64,000 nucleotides of DNA from Clostridia bacterium (GCA_900764045.1 CAAFMN010000010.1:1-64000), one strand, 5' to 3'. Counted from the first letter of the stretch, positions 8,354-16,443 are shown. A program made the numbers and translations. Notes: generated from the sequence alone by a model not told the origin.

Positions 8354-8597
8354 ACGTTAGCATTTTAGAATTATTCGGAGGCAAACCACCTCGCAGCACT
8401 CGTTCCAGCCATAATGCCCCTGAAGCAATCCCGCAACTATGTTCAGATAGTGACTCATAATCCAACAGGTATTTCGCATTCCTTGGAAAATCGAGCAGGC
8501 GATACCTGATTTCGTGCTGACACTCCAAGCCTCTTCTTTTATGGTTCAGCTCCGAATACTCACCATCTGGCTCAAAGTAAAACTCTTTCGTTAACAT
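8352..8597 (-). CDS. Small hypothetical ORF, doubtful
   Basis: This 81-codon frame starts MLTKEFYFEPDGEYSELNHK and ends GGLPPNNSKMLT. I do not recognise it. There is no convincing ribosome site before the ATG at 8597, and its 3' end runs into the 11-bp tandem repeats. The predicted product is hydrophilic, with mixed charge and no membrane segment. It lies in the accessory stretch beside the CRISPR array and could be a remnant of a longer gene or no gene at all. Confidence 0.25.
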   Translation of the reverse strand: MLTKEFYFEPDGEYSELNHKRRGLECQHEIRYRLLDFPRNAKYLLDYESLSEHSCGIASGALWLERVLRGGLPPNNSKMLT

Positions 8598-8937
8598 TTC
8601 CGACGATTGGCAAGATATTTTTCCGACGATTGGCTGAAATTTAATCCTCCAGTTGGCGAGTGAGGCACTGATGCATATAAATACCCCTCTATTATTCGCT
8701 TACACACAAATTCATTCTGCCAACCATATAGGATTATTATCTGCAGCCCGTAACCGGGCTATCCGATGGAATTCTTGGCTGTACTCCCATCTCACCCTTT
8801 AACTGACCTTCTACTACTTCCAAATGCGATTTGCATTACTTCTCACTATATCCGCATAATAATATTCCATTTGAATCGAATCATGATGGCAAGACGTTGA
8901 AGCCTCACTGGACGCAGGACTGGATCTGTACGCCAGA
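8598..8937. other. Non-coding accessory stretch beyond the CRISPR array
   Basis: I see no supportable gene here. It contains a 14-bp direct repeat TTCCGACGATTGGC (8598-8611 and 8621-8634). There is a small hairpin AGCCCG-TAAC-CGGGCT near 8743-8758 that could stop transcription from the array. Pieces resembling a decayed CRISPR repeat lie at 8865-8877 (ATGGAA and GATTCA on the minus strand). Confidence 0.5.
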
Positions 8938-9238
8938 CTTTGCCTCGGCACGTTCCATGTGGACTGAATCTTGACGCCATGACCGCCGGAACTCCCTACA
9001 GCGGCTTTGCCTCGGCACGTTCCATGTGGACTGAATCGGCAGTGCTTGTGGAATTGCACCCGGCGTAGGTCTTTGCCTCGGCACGTTCCATGTGGACTGA
9101 ATCTCAAACTGCTTCCCTGGATTAACCATATCTCAGCTTTGCCTCGGCACGTTCCATGTGGACTGAATCCTGACCACGGGTCATAGTGTAGATTTCCTTT
9201 ACAGTCTTTGCCTCGGCACGTTCCATGTGGACTGAATC
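8938..9238 (-). CRISPR. CRISPR array, five identical 33-bp repeats and four spacers
   Basis: Repeats lie at 8938-8970, 9005-9037, 9071-9103, 9137-9169 and 9206-9238 and are identical by eye. On the minus strand each starts GATTCAGTCCACATGGAACG and ends TGCCGAGGCAAAG. Spacers are 34, 33, 33 and 36 bp (8971-9004, 9038-9070, 9104-9136, 9170-9205) and all differ. The strand is assigned because the effector gene and the structured segment lie upstream on the minus strand, so the repeat end GGCAAAG would abut each spacer. No cas1, cas2 or cas4 is nearby. Spacer targets were not searched. Confidence 0.9.
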
Positions 9239-9460
9239 AGCAAAAATGCACAAGGCGCTGCATACAAATTTATGGAATGTGTCGTGAGTCGGTAGATAGC
9301 TTTTCACTGTATGTTTTGCAATACTGCGCGCTGACTATTTTCCCGTGCTCTTCTGCTACCAAGGCAATCTCTATTGCCATTAACGGTAGCCCCGGACGGA
9401 CAATCGACCGGTTTTCTTGGTGCGAACCGCACCGATTTTTCTGTTTACTTAATCTTCGCG
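9239..9460 (-). ncRNA. Candidate tracrRNA / omega-RNA-like scaffold between effector and array
   Basis: This 222-nt non-coding segment separates the effector stop codon from the first repeat. On the minus strand it contains a perfect hairpin GGTGC-GGTTC-GCACC (9433-9419). It also has a long two-part hairpin with outer stem GCTACC/GGTAGC and inner stem GGCAAT/ATTGCC (9390-9355), and a hairpin ATGCA/TGCAT (9263-9246). The segment CACATTCCAT (9281-9272) can pair with ATGGAACGTG of the repeat at nine of ten positions, and a nearby CTC can extend pairing to the repeat's GAG. This fits an anti-repeat. Transcription is inferred, not shown. Confidence 0.6.
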
Positions 9461-10993
9461 TTAACGAACACTTCGATATATTCCCATACTAGAGGGCGTT
9501 TTGGGTATTACGGACAGACGTTGGATTACCTGTTGATGATAGATTACAAATTGAGGATAGTCGTGCTGAAGAGAATCAGAATCAAAATTTTCTGTTTTGG
9601 GATCATAATGCTGTAATAAAAATGCTGAATATAGATCACGTTGGATCCTCTGCCCATCCGGCATTAGGTTCCACCGCTGCGATAGTGTTTTCTTTGTATA
9701 CTCATCGGATTGATGATTATACTGACTGGCCCTGACGGATGTCGGCACTTCAATGACTCCAGGAACGCCTAGAGATATACATTTTTGCCTCAGGATTTCA
9801 ATCATTGACCTTGGAGCTTTATTGGCTATGGACTTTCCAAAGCGCTTCTTTCGTTTGAACCTGCCGGTCTTTTCAGATACTTCCGTTTTCTTCGATCTAT
9901 GTACAAGAGCCGCCCACGACATTTCCTCCACATAAAAGCAATCGCCTAATGAAATCAAATGATTGGCCAATTGAATATGCTGTCTCTTTCGAGTTTCTGC
10001 CTGACAGTGTTGAAGATATTTTAGCTCCCGTTGAATTTTACAGTACCGCTTTGACTTATTATGTGTCAGCTTGACACCTCGCTTAATCGTACCATCGTCC
10101 TTATAATTATCTGGATTAGTAGCTCGCCTACTCCTGTCCATCTTTCGTTGCAAACGGCATTTTATCTGCTCAATATTCTGCACTTGATCGGCCAGCTCCA
10201 CAAGATCAGCTTCACTGGATGCGGAGTATGCAAGAGTTTGTGGACCGATATCCAGGCCAACAGCGCCACTGCCTACAGGATGTATTGCCTTTCCTGTGCC
10301 CAGATCGTATTTGACTGCAGGCTTTCCCTCCAGGACAAGCTGTGCGTACCAGCGGTCCTTTTGCTTTCCTGGCTTTCGAATCAACCGGACATATTTCACC
10401 CGATAACTCAACATCTCATTCTCATAGGCATTATTCGGCGATAATTTCAACAGCAATTTCAGGCCTTTCCATTCAATGTATGTCCCTCGGAACATGATTT
10501 CAACGCCGCCGCTTTTCCCTGTTGAAGAAAAACCTCGCAGAGAACGCATTTCACCAAACCGCTTATAATGGACCTTCTTTCCATTTCCAAACAACACCTT
10601 TTCAAATGCAGTCCAAACCTGAGGCGCAATTCCATGGAACGCTACACTGGATCCAATATTTTTATTAAAGTGCTTATAATAATATTTTATATTTTCTTTG
10701 AACCCATATTCCGAAAATCCCCAACTTTTCAAAAGTTCATCTCGAGCTTTATATAACAGCCGCAATTTCTTTTTATCCTGATGCTCCTTCTGCGTCAAAA
10801 CCCGTAGTTGCTCCTGAATTTCCTGATATTGTTCAGAATGCTCTAATGCTTTGAGTTTTTTAAGTTCTGCATGAACCATCGTATTATAAATCTGCCGTGC
10901 AAGTTCAAAGCGTTTGGCAAGGCGGTCTTCCTGCCATTTTTCCAGCTTTAAAGGTAATGTCAGGCAGCATGTGTCCGTGCTGCACTTTTTCAC
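9461..10993 (-). CDS. TnpB-like RuvC effector (compact Cas12 / type V-U-like), CRISPR-associated
   Basis: This 510-residue protein belongs to the IS605 OrfB/TnpB-Cas12 superfamily of RNA-guided nucleases. The split RuvC site appears complete: D248 in AVGLDIG (RuvC-I), E356 in FYVEEMSW (RuvC-II) and D453 in IQRDLYSAF (RuvC-III). The basic helical N-terminal half fits the RNA/DNA-binding part. The four-Cys zinc finger normally found between RuvC-II and RuvC-III of TnpB is missing; that place reads RASQYNHQSDEYTKKTLSQR. The start is GTG at 10993 behind an AGGAGGG site. No TnpA transposase is near. A structured segment and a CRISPR array lie directly downstream, so a guide-directed role is inferred. 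An ordinary TnpB stranded beside an unrelated array remains possible. Confidence 0.85.
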   Translation of the reverse strand: MKKCSTDTCCLTLPLKLEKWQEDRLAKRFELARQIYNTMVHAELKKLKALEHSEQYQEIQEQLRVLTQKEHQDKKKLRLLYKARDELLKSWGFSEYGFKENIKYYYKHFNKNIGSSVAFHGIAPQVWTAFEKVLFGNGKKVHYKRFGEMRSLRGFSSTGKSGGVEIMFRGTYIEWKGLKLLLKLSPNNAYENEMLSYRVKYVRLIRKPGKQKDRWYAQLVLEGKPAVKYDLGTGKAIHPVGSGAVGLDIGPQTLAYSASSEADLVELADQVQNIEQIKCRLQRKMDRSRRATNPDNYKDDGTIKRGVKLTHNKSKRYCKIQRELKYLQHCQAETRKRQHIQLANHLISLGDCFYVEEMSWAALVHRSKKTEVSEKTGRFKRKKRFGKSIANKAPRSMIEILRQKCISLGVPGVIEVPTSVRASQYNHQSDEYTKKTLSQRWNLMPDGQRIQRDLYSAFLLQHYDPKTENFDSDSLQHDYPQFVIYHQQVIQRLSVIPKTPSSMGIYRSVR

Positions 10994-11017
10994 AGGAATC
11001 CCTCCTCTCTTTCTTTT

Positions 11018-11046
11018 AGTATAACTTCTGCCCTATGAAATTGCAA
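11018..11046 (-). promoter_or_regulatory. Promoter of the TnpB-like effector gene
   Basis: -35 TTGCAA at 11041-11046, 17-bp spacer, -10 TATACT at 11018-11023, 25 bp before the GTG start. Confidence 0.65.
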
Positions 11047-11164
11047 GTATTTTACTCTGCTGTCTCTTCATATATTTATCTCTTATCAAGCATGACTACC
11101 GGCTAAGCCCGTAGTTTGCTCTGCGGCTATGAACTGCTGTTACTGGCTTGGCAGAAAGTCCATT

Positions 11165-11206
11165 GAAAAAACAGAGCGCTCCGGTGTCCAGCCGGAACGC
11201 TCTGCT
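11165..11206 (-). terminator. Terminator of the HxlR-MATE unit
   Basis: The stem CAGAGCG(C)TCCGG / CCGGA(A)CGCTCTG (11172-11184 / 11192-11204) is followed on the minus strand by TTTTTT, about 30 bp after the MATE stop codon. Confidence 0.8.
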
Positions 11207-11236
11207 TTTCATCTTGTGAATGCTCCCAAACCCTAT

Positions 11237-12583
11237 TCATTTTAATTTTCGATAATAAATATAAAACATCGGTGCGGTAGTGCAAACGGCGATGGTGTCC
11301 GCGATCGGCTCGGCCAGATAGACGCCCATGACTGCATCCGGCCAAAAGTGTGGCAGTAAAAAAATCAATGGAATGAGCAGGATAATTTTGCGCCAGATGG
11401 TGAGAAAAATCGCCTTTGGCGCCTGATCCAGCGCCACAAAACTATACTGACACGCTACCTGCACGCCGTAGATCAGCAGAGCGGCGAGATAAATACGCAT
11501 ACTCCGGATCGTGTATGCGATAAGTGCCGCATCGTTAGTAAAAATCGCCGCTACCGCACCGGGCGCTGTCATGCAGAGCAGCCAGATGAGAAATGACCCG
11601 CTAACGCAGCAAATGAGCAGCAGACGGAATGTTCTCTTGACTCGCGGGATATTCTGCGCGCCGAGATTATAACTAAGCAGCGGCTGTGCTCCCTGCACCA
11701 GTCCTGGCAGAAGCAGCATCACAAACTGCATGACGCTGCTCAAAATGCTCATGGACGCTACCGCCATATCCCCGCCGTAGATTTGCAGAGAGGTGTTAAA
11801 GCTGATCGCTACCAGATTCTCCGTCAGCTGCATCAATGCCGGCGATGTTCCCAACAGGATGCACGGCCAAAGGTGCTTCCCATCAAAGCGGATATTCCGT
11901 AGTCGAAGCCGCAGAACGCTTTTGCCCGAGCAAAGATAACGAATGACAAAGCAGGCGGACACACCTTGCGAGATGATGGTTGCCAGTGCTGCTCCCTTAA
12001 CCCCCATATGAAAACCGTTGATCAATACCGCATCCAGCACGATATTCGTCGCGGCACCCACGGCTACATTGCCCATGCTAACCAGCGTTTTGCCCTGTGC
12101 TGTAATAAAAGCATTCAGTCCCAGCGTCAGTTGGGTAAAAACTGTGCCGAGGCAATAGATGTTCATGTAATCTGACGCAAATAAGATCGTATCGGCGCTG
12201 GCTCCAAAGAGCAGTAAAATCGGTCGTCCGAACGCCAGCATGATGCCGGTCAGAAGCACAGACAGCAGCAGCAACATCCATGTACAGCTTCCTACGACCC
12301 GCTCAGCCTGCTCATTTTCGCCCTTGCCGAGAAAGATAGACGCTTTGGGCGCACCGCCCATGCTGACCAGTGCCGCAAAAGCGGAAATAGCCAGAATTAC
12401 CGGAGTGGTCACGCCGACACCTGCCAGCGCCTGCTTTCCCACCTCCGGGATATGCCCGATAAACATTTTATCTACCAGATTATATAGAATGTTGATGATC
12501 TGCGCTGCTACTGCTGGAACCGCTAACTTAAAAAATGCCCTTGGTACAGGTGTAGCAGTGAGCAACTGATCGCTTTGATTCAT
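11237..12583 (-). CDS. MATE-family multidrug/Na+ antiporter
   Basis: This 448-residue integral membrane protein has about twelve hydrophobic segments in two pseudo-repeats. It exports cationic compounds in exchange for Na+ or H+. Recognisable features are the opening KLAVPAVAAQIINILYNLVDKMFIGHI of the first helix pair, typical of the DinF/NorM group in Clostridia, and a second-half repeat starting SPALMQLTENLVAISFN. It begins five bases after an HxlR regulator gene on the same strand and has a clear terminator, so the pair is a self-contained efflux unit. The exported compound is unknown. Confidence 0.9.
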   Translation of the reverse strand: MNQSDQLLTATPVPRAFFKLAVPAVAAQIINILYNLVDKMFIGHIPEVGKQALAGVGVTTPVILAISAFAALVSMGGAPKASIFLGKGENEQAERVVGSCTWMLLLLSVLLTGIMLAFGRPILLLFGASADTILFASDYMNIYCLGTVFTQLTLGLNAFITAQGKTLVSMGNVAVGAATNIVLDAVLINGFHMGVKGAALATIISQGVSACFVIRYLCSGKSVLRLRLRNIRFDGKHLWPCILLGTSPALMQLTENLVAISFNTSLQIYGGDMAVASMSILSSVMQFVMLLLPGLVQGAQPLLSYNLGAQNIPRVKRTFRLLLICCVSGSFLIWLLCMTAPGAVAAIFTNDAALIAYTIRSMRIYLAALLIYGVQVACQYSFVALDQAPKAIFLTIWRKIILLIPLIFLLPHFWPDAVMGVYLAEPIADTIAVCTTAPMFYIYYRKLK

Positions 12584-12587
12584 AGGA

Positions 12588-12965
12588 TTACCCTCGATGG
12601 TCGCATTTTTGACACTGGATCATGGGCGTATCGCCTTCGTCCTTATAGAATACCCCTGCCCACCGGCAGATGTTCTGCAAGATCGGTACTACGGACATTC
12701 CCTTTTCCGTCAGAGAATACTCCACCCTTGGCGGAATCTCATTGTAGGACTTACGCTCCACGATACCGTTGGCAATCAGCTCTTTCAGTGTAGAAGCCAG
12801 CACCGCATCCGTGATGTTTCCCATCTCCCGGCGCAGCTCGCTGTACCGCAGCGTTCCCAGCGTCGCCAGCACACAGATAATGCGGGAGTTCCACTTTCCG
12901 CCAAACAGCTCCATGCCGTATTCCAACGGACAGCGGATATCCTTTTCCAGCTTTCTCTGATACAT
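12588..12965 (-). CDS. HxlR-family winged-helix transcriptional regulator
   Basis: This 125-residue protein has the HxlR signature: an N-terminal Cys before the helix (DIRCPLEYGMELFGGKWNSRI), the recognition region LRYSELRREMGNITDAVLASTLKEL, and the wing PPRVEYSLTEKG. HxlR regulators often sense reactive electrophiles or quinones through that cysteine. It precedes a MATE exporter by four bases and probably controls it and itself. A C-terminal CQKCDHRG adds a CxxC pair beyond the core domain. The promoter lies just upstream (TTGTTA, 17 bp, TATAAT). The start has a GAGGT ribosome site nine bases away. Confidence 0.88.
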   Translation of the reverse strand: MYQRKLEKDIRCPLEYGMELFGGKWNSRIICVLATLGTLRYSELRREMGNITDAVLASTLKELIANGIVERKSYNEIPPRVEYSLTEKGMSVVPILQNICRWAGVFYKDEGDTPMIQCQKCDHRG

Positions 12966-12994
12966 GACTTTATACCTCGTTTTTGGTTTTCTAC

Positions 12995-13023
12995 ATTATA
13001 GCTGGATATGCCCGTCATAACAA
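12995..13023 (-). promoter_or_regulatory. Promoter of the HxlR-MATE unit
   Basis: -35 TTGTTA at 13018-13023, 17-bp spacer, -10 TATAAT at 12995-13000. Confidence 0.55.
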
Positions 13024-13092
13024 GTCACTATGGAATTTATGAGTGGCTCCGTCGTTTTCAAAGTTCTTTCTTGTTGTCTGCACCGGGAGTGG

Positions 13093-13452
13093 TTACGATA
13101 ACCTTCTCCGGGGTGATGATAAGTGCCCCTTGGCTGTCGCCGCACCGTTGAACATTTTCTCCACCATGTTCTTAAAAGTCTCGACTACCTCGCCCTCGGT
13201 GACATACTGTGCCGTCCCCTTGACCTGATAGCCCTCCAGATTTTGGGCATCATAGACGGAAACAGCAATCTTACCGTTGTTCGCTGCGATGTTCTTCAGA
13301 GTCGTATCCAGAAAGACATCGCCAACCACCAGCTTATCCTCCGGAGTCACATCCTTGAATGCAACAGGTACTACATTGGGTTCCCCATCAGCACAGGTAG
13401 CCAGATCCCACATTCCGTTTTTCAACAGCTTTACAACATTTTCATCCAACAT
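13093..13452 (-). CDS. Pyridoxamine 5'-phosphate oxidase-like flavin protein, C-terminus frameshifted
   Basis: This FMN-binding split-barrel protein reads MLDENVVKLLKNGMWDLATC with later VVPVAFKDV and VVGDVFLDTTLKNI. It belongs to the small PNPOx-like group found in anaerobes. The frame ends after 119 residues with an atypical tail (HLSSPRRRLS). One extra base at the CCCC run (13126-13129, plus strand) would restore a longer tail, ALIITPEKVIVTTPG then ADNKKEL, stopping at 13058; that looks like the native C-terminus. So the gene is either recently frameshifted or carries a one-base sequencing error. The start has an AGGAGG site. It is a single gene with no functional partner beside it. Confidence 0.75.
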   Translation of the reverse strand: MLDENVVKLLKNGMWDLATCADGEPNVVPVAFKDVTPEDKLVVGDVFLDTTLKNIAANNGKIAVSVYDAQNLEGYQVKGTAQYVTEGEVVETFKNMVEKMFNGAATAKGHLSSPRRRLS

Positions 13453-13583
13453 AACTATTCCTCCTTGTATCTCGAGCTTTGCGGCTCATTTGTTGTGCTT
13501 ATAATAGCGTAGATACAAAGAAAGCGGAAGATATTGGTCGTTTTATGAGTCACTCAGATTTTTCATAGATTTTTGAATAATAA

Positions 13584-13625
13584 ACGAAGCCCATACACGG
13601 ACAGCCATCCGTATATGGGCTTCGT
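13584..13625 (-). terminator. Terminator-like hairpin after metG
   Basis: The long stem ACGAAGCCCATA / TATGGGCTTCGT with inner ACGGA/TCCGT lies about 33 bp after the metG stop. The T-run after it is weak, so termination is likely but not certain. Confidence 0.6.
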
Positions 13626-13658
13626 CATAAGTTTCTGATTATATCCGTACTGCGATTG

Positions 13659-15626
13659 TTAGCACAGCTTTGCGCCGGCCGGAATCTGATCCGATACCAT
13701 GAGGAGGTTCAGCTTCTCCTCTCCGTTCTCATTATGCACCGCGGAGATCAGCATGCCGCAGCTCTCCAGACCCATCATCTTACGCGGCGGAAGGTTGACG
13801 ATGGCCACCAGCGTCTTACCTACCAGCTCTTCCGGCTTATAATACTTGGCGATGCCGGACAGAATCTGGCGATCCTTTCCCGTACCGTCATCCAATGTAA
13901 ACCGAAGTAGCTTGGAAGACTTGGGTACAGCTTCGCACGCCTTCACCTTTACAGCTCGGAAGTCGGATTTACAGAATGTATCGAAATCCACCTTTTCTTC
14001 CGTCTGCGGTTCAACCTCAATCACCTTGGCCGGTTCGCTCTTGGGTGCCGCAGCTGCCTCCATCGCCTCCAGCTCCTTGAGTTCCTTTTCCATATCGATT
14101 CTGGGGAACAATGCCTCACCCTTGTGTACCGTCACATTGGCGGGCAGTACGCCGAAATGGCCTGCCTCTTCCCAGATCTGCTCCTCCGCGCTTGCTCCGA
14201 TCTGTTCCAGAATCTTATCGGCGGAATCCGGAATAAAGGGCTTCAGCAGCGACGCGCAGATACGGATGGTTTCCAGAAGGTTGTACATCACGGTCGCCAG
14301 ACGCGGCTTGTTGCTCTCGTCCTTGGCCAGAACCCAGGGTGTTGTCTCATCGATATACTTGTTGGCGCGGGACAATACCTTAAAGATTTCTCCCAAGCCA
14401 TTCTGGAAGGCATACTTATCCATCTGCTCCTGATAGCGTCCGCGCAGAGACACCGCCATCTCAATCAGCTCCTGATCGATGGGCTGCGCTTCGCGCTCCT
14501 CAATCAATGTACCGCCAAAATATTTTTCTACCATCGCCACGGTTCGGGACACCAGGTTGCCCAGCGAGTTGGCCAGATCCGCATTAATCGTCTGAATCAG
14601 CAGCTCATTGGTAAAGTTACCGTCCGATCCAAAGGGGAAGGTGCGCAGCAAGAAGAAACGCAGGGAATCCACGCCGTAGCGCTGTGCCAGCAGATAGGGA
14701 TCCACCACATTGCCGCGGGACTTACTCATCTTTTCTCCGTTAAAATTCAGCCAGCCATGTCCGAACACTTTCTTAGGAAGCGGCAGTTCCATGCTCATCA
14801 GCATCGCGGGCCAGATAATTGAGTGGAAACGCACGATCTCTTTTCCGACAAAATGCACATCTGCCGGCCAATAGCGATCCAGATCATGATAGCGGTCATT
14901 CATGTATCCCAGTGCCGTCATATAGTTGAACAGCGCGTCAATCCATACATAGACCACATGCTTGGAGTCAAAATCTACCGGAACGCCCCAGGTAAAGCTG
15001 GTACGGGATACGCACAGATCCTCCAGACCCGGCTTGATAAAGTTATTGATCATCTCATTGACGCGGGATGCCGGCTCCAGAAAATCTCCGCTCTCCAAAA
15101 GCTTCAATACACGGTCCGCATACTTGGACAGACGGAAGAAATACGCTTCCTCTTCCGCGTCTATAACATCCCGTCCGCAGTCCGGGCACTTGCCGTTGAC
15201 CAGCTGACTCTCTGTCCAAAAGCTCTCGCAGGGCGTGCAGTATTTACCTACATACTTACCCTTGTAGATGTCGCCCTTTTCATACATTTTCTTGAAAATG
15301 CTCTGAATGGCCGATACATGATAGTCATCGGTCGTACGGATAAAGCGGTCGTTGGAGATATTCATCAGCTTCCACAGATCCTTGATGCCGCCCTTACCTT
15401 CTACGATATTATCCACAAACTGCTGCGGCGTCACGCCGGCCGCCTTTGCCTTTTCTTCGATTTTCTGTCCATGCTCATCCGTTCCGGTCAGGAACATTAC
15501 ATCATACCCTCGCATTCTCATATAACGGGCCATCGCGTCCGTCGCAACTGTACAATAGGTATGCCCGATATGCAGCTTATCCGACGGATAATAGATCGGG
15601 GTTGTAATATAAAACTTTTCACTCAT
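13659..15626 (-). CDS. metG: Methionyl-tRNA synthetase
   Basis: This 655-residue class I synthetase charges tRNA-Met. The HIGH motif is at 19-22 (LHIGHTY) and KMSKS at 299-303. A zinc knuckle with Cys at 130, 133, 147 and 150 marks the type found in many Firmicutes. A C-terminal EMAP/Trbp111-like tRNA-binding domain (FCKSDFRAVKVKACEAVP onward) supports dimerisation and tRNA affinity. It is 17 bp downstream of tatD and has no promoter of its own that I can see. Both genes should therefore be controlled by the T-box leader upstream of tatD, which senses uncharged tRNA. Confidence 0.97.
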   Translation of the reverse strand: MSEKFYITTPIYYPSDKLHIGHTYCTVATDAMARYMRMRGYDVMFLTGTDEHGQKIEEKAKAAGVTPQQFVDNIVEGKGGIKDLWKLMNISNDRFIRTTDDYHVSAIQSIFKKMYEKGDIYKGKYVGKYCTPCESFWTESQLVNGKCPDCGRDVIDAEEEAYFFRLSKYADRVLKLLESGDFLEPASRVNEMINNFIKPGLEDLCVSRTSFTWGVPVDFDSKHVVYVWIDALFNYMTALGYMNDRYHDLDRYWPADVHFVGKEIVRFHSIIWPAMLMSMELPLPKKVFGHGWLNFNGEKMSKSRGNVVDPYLLAQRYGVDSLRFFLLRTFPFGSDGNFTNELLIQTINADLANSLGNLVSRTVAMVEKYFGGTLIEEREAQPIDQELIEMAVSLRGRYQEQMDKYAFQNGLGEIFKVLSRANKYIDETTPWVLAKDESNKPRLATVMYNLLETIRICASLLKPFIPDSADKILEQIGASAEEQIWEEAGHFGVLPANVTVHKGEALFPRIDMEKELKELEAMEAAAAPKSEPAKVIEVEPQTEEKVDFDTFCKSDFRAVKVKACEAVPKSSKLLRFTLDDGTGKDRQILSGIAKYYKPEELVGKTLVAIVNLPPRKMMGLESCGMLISAVHNENGEEKLNLLMVSDQIPAGAKLC

Positions 15627-15643
15627 CTCTGATGCTCTCCTTT

Positions 15644-16417
15644 TTATTGAATTCCGAACATTTTTTTCGCGTTCGCGCTCGTGACCCGAGCTACTTCTTC
15701 CGGTGAAATCTGTTTGATCTGAGCGATGCGCTCCGTAATATACCGCAGGTTTTTGGAATCATTGCGCTTACCGCGCATCGGCACCGGCGCCAGATAAGGA
15801 CTGTCTGTCTCAATCAATAGATGCTCCAATGGAATGGCCTCAACCGTAGCGGCTACTCTTTTGGCATTCTGAAATGTCACCATTCCGCCGATTCCCAGAT
15901 AAAATCCCATCCCCACATAAGCCTTTGCCATCTCCGGCGCTCCCGTATAGCTATGCAGTACCCCGCCGAACATTCCGCCGTCATACTGCTCCAGAATATC
16001 ATAGGTGTCCTGCGCCGCGTCCCGGCTGTGCACAATGATCGGCAACTCCAATTCTTTGGCCAGTTCAATCTGCTCGATAAACCACTCCTGCTGTTCCTGG
16101 GCCGGCGCGTTTTCCTTGTAATGATAATCCAGCCCAATCTCGCCGATCGCGACCACTTTATCCGAGCTTTCCGCCAGATTGTAGATTCTGGACGCGTCCT
16201 CCACTTCCAGCCCCTTGACCGCTTCCGGATGTACTCCCACGGCCGCATAGATAAAATCATACCTTGCGGCAAGCTCTATCGCCTTGTCGGAACTGGTGAG
16301 ATCCGAACCGCAGTCAATCACATAATCAACTCCGCCTTCCCGAAGCGAATGCAACAGCAGATCCCGGTCCGCGTCAAACATTTTATCATCGTAATGGGCA
16401 TGACTGTCAAAATACAT
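15644..16417 (-). CDS. tatD: TatD-family metal-dependent hydrolase
   Basis: This 257-residue TIM-barrel metallohydrolase belongs to the TatD family, known as 3'-5' DNases/RNases and reported to act as D-aminoacyl-tRNA deacylases in some organisms. The metal ligands HAH are at residues 6-8 (FDSHAHYDD), with GEIGLDYH near 93, VHSRDA near 128, LHSYTG and the final ETDSPYLAP. The start is ATG 16417 behind AGGAGGGGAGG; longer in-frame extensions run into the T-box terminator. It is the first gene after the T-box leader and is followed by metG, a common Firmicutes neighbourhood, although here tatD comes first. Confidence 0.92.
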   Translation of the reverse strand: MYFDSHAHYDDKMFDADRDLLLHSLREGGVDYVIDCGSDLTSSDKAIELAARYDFIYAAVGVHPEAVKGLEVEDASRIYNLAESSDKVVAIGEIGLDYHYKENAPAQEQQEWFIEQIELAKELELPIIVHSRDAAQDTYDILEQYDGGMFGGVLHSYTGAPEMAKAYVGMGFYLGIGGMVTFQNAKRVAATVEAIPLEHLLIETDSPYLAPVPMRGKRNDSKNLRYITERIAQIKQISPEEVARVTSANAKKMFGIQ

Positions 16418-16443
16418 TCTGCTCCTCCCCTCCTGCAAAATAA

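Noticed and set aside
8598..8634. 14-bp direct repeat TTCCGACGATTGGC as a possible target-site duplication
   Set aside because: The copies are only nine bases apart with no element between them.
8814..9307. Several short minus-strand frames containing SVHMERAEAK or IQSTWNVPRQ repeats
   Set aside because: The repeats are translated CRISPR repeats; the frames have no start signals.
9461..10993. Reading the TnpB-like gene as part of an active IS200/IS605 element
   Set aside because: No TnpA gene and no recognisable subterminal hairpin ends flank it; an array lies where the right end would be.
15411..15419. DnaA-box-like TTATCCACA inside metG (another near 31096 in the M42 gene)
   Set aside because: Single isolated copies within coding sequence; no cluster that would suggest an origin.
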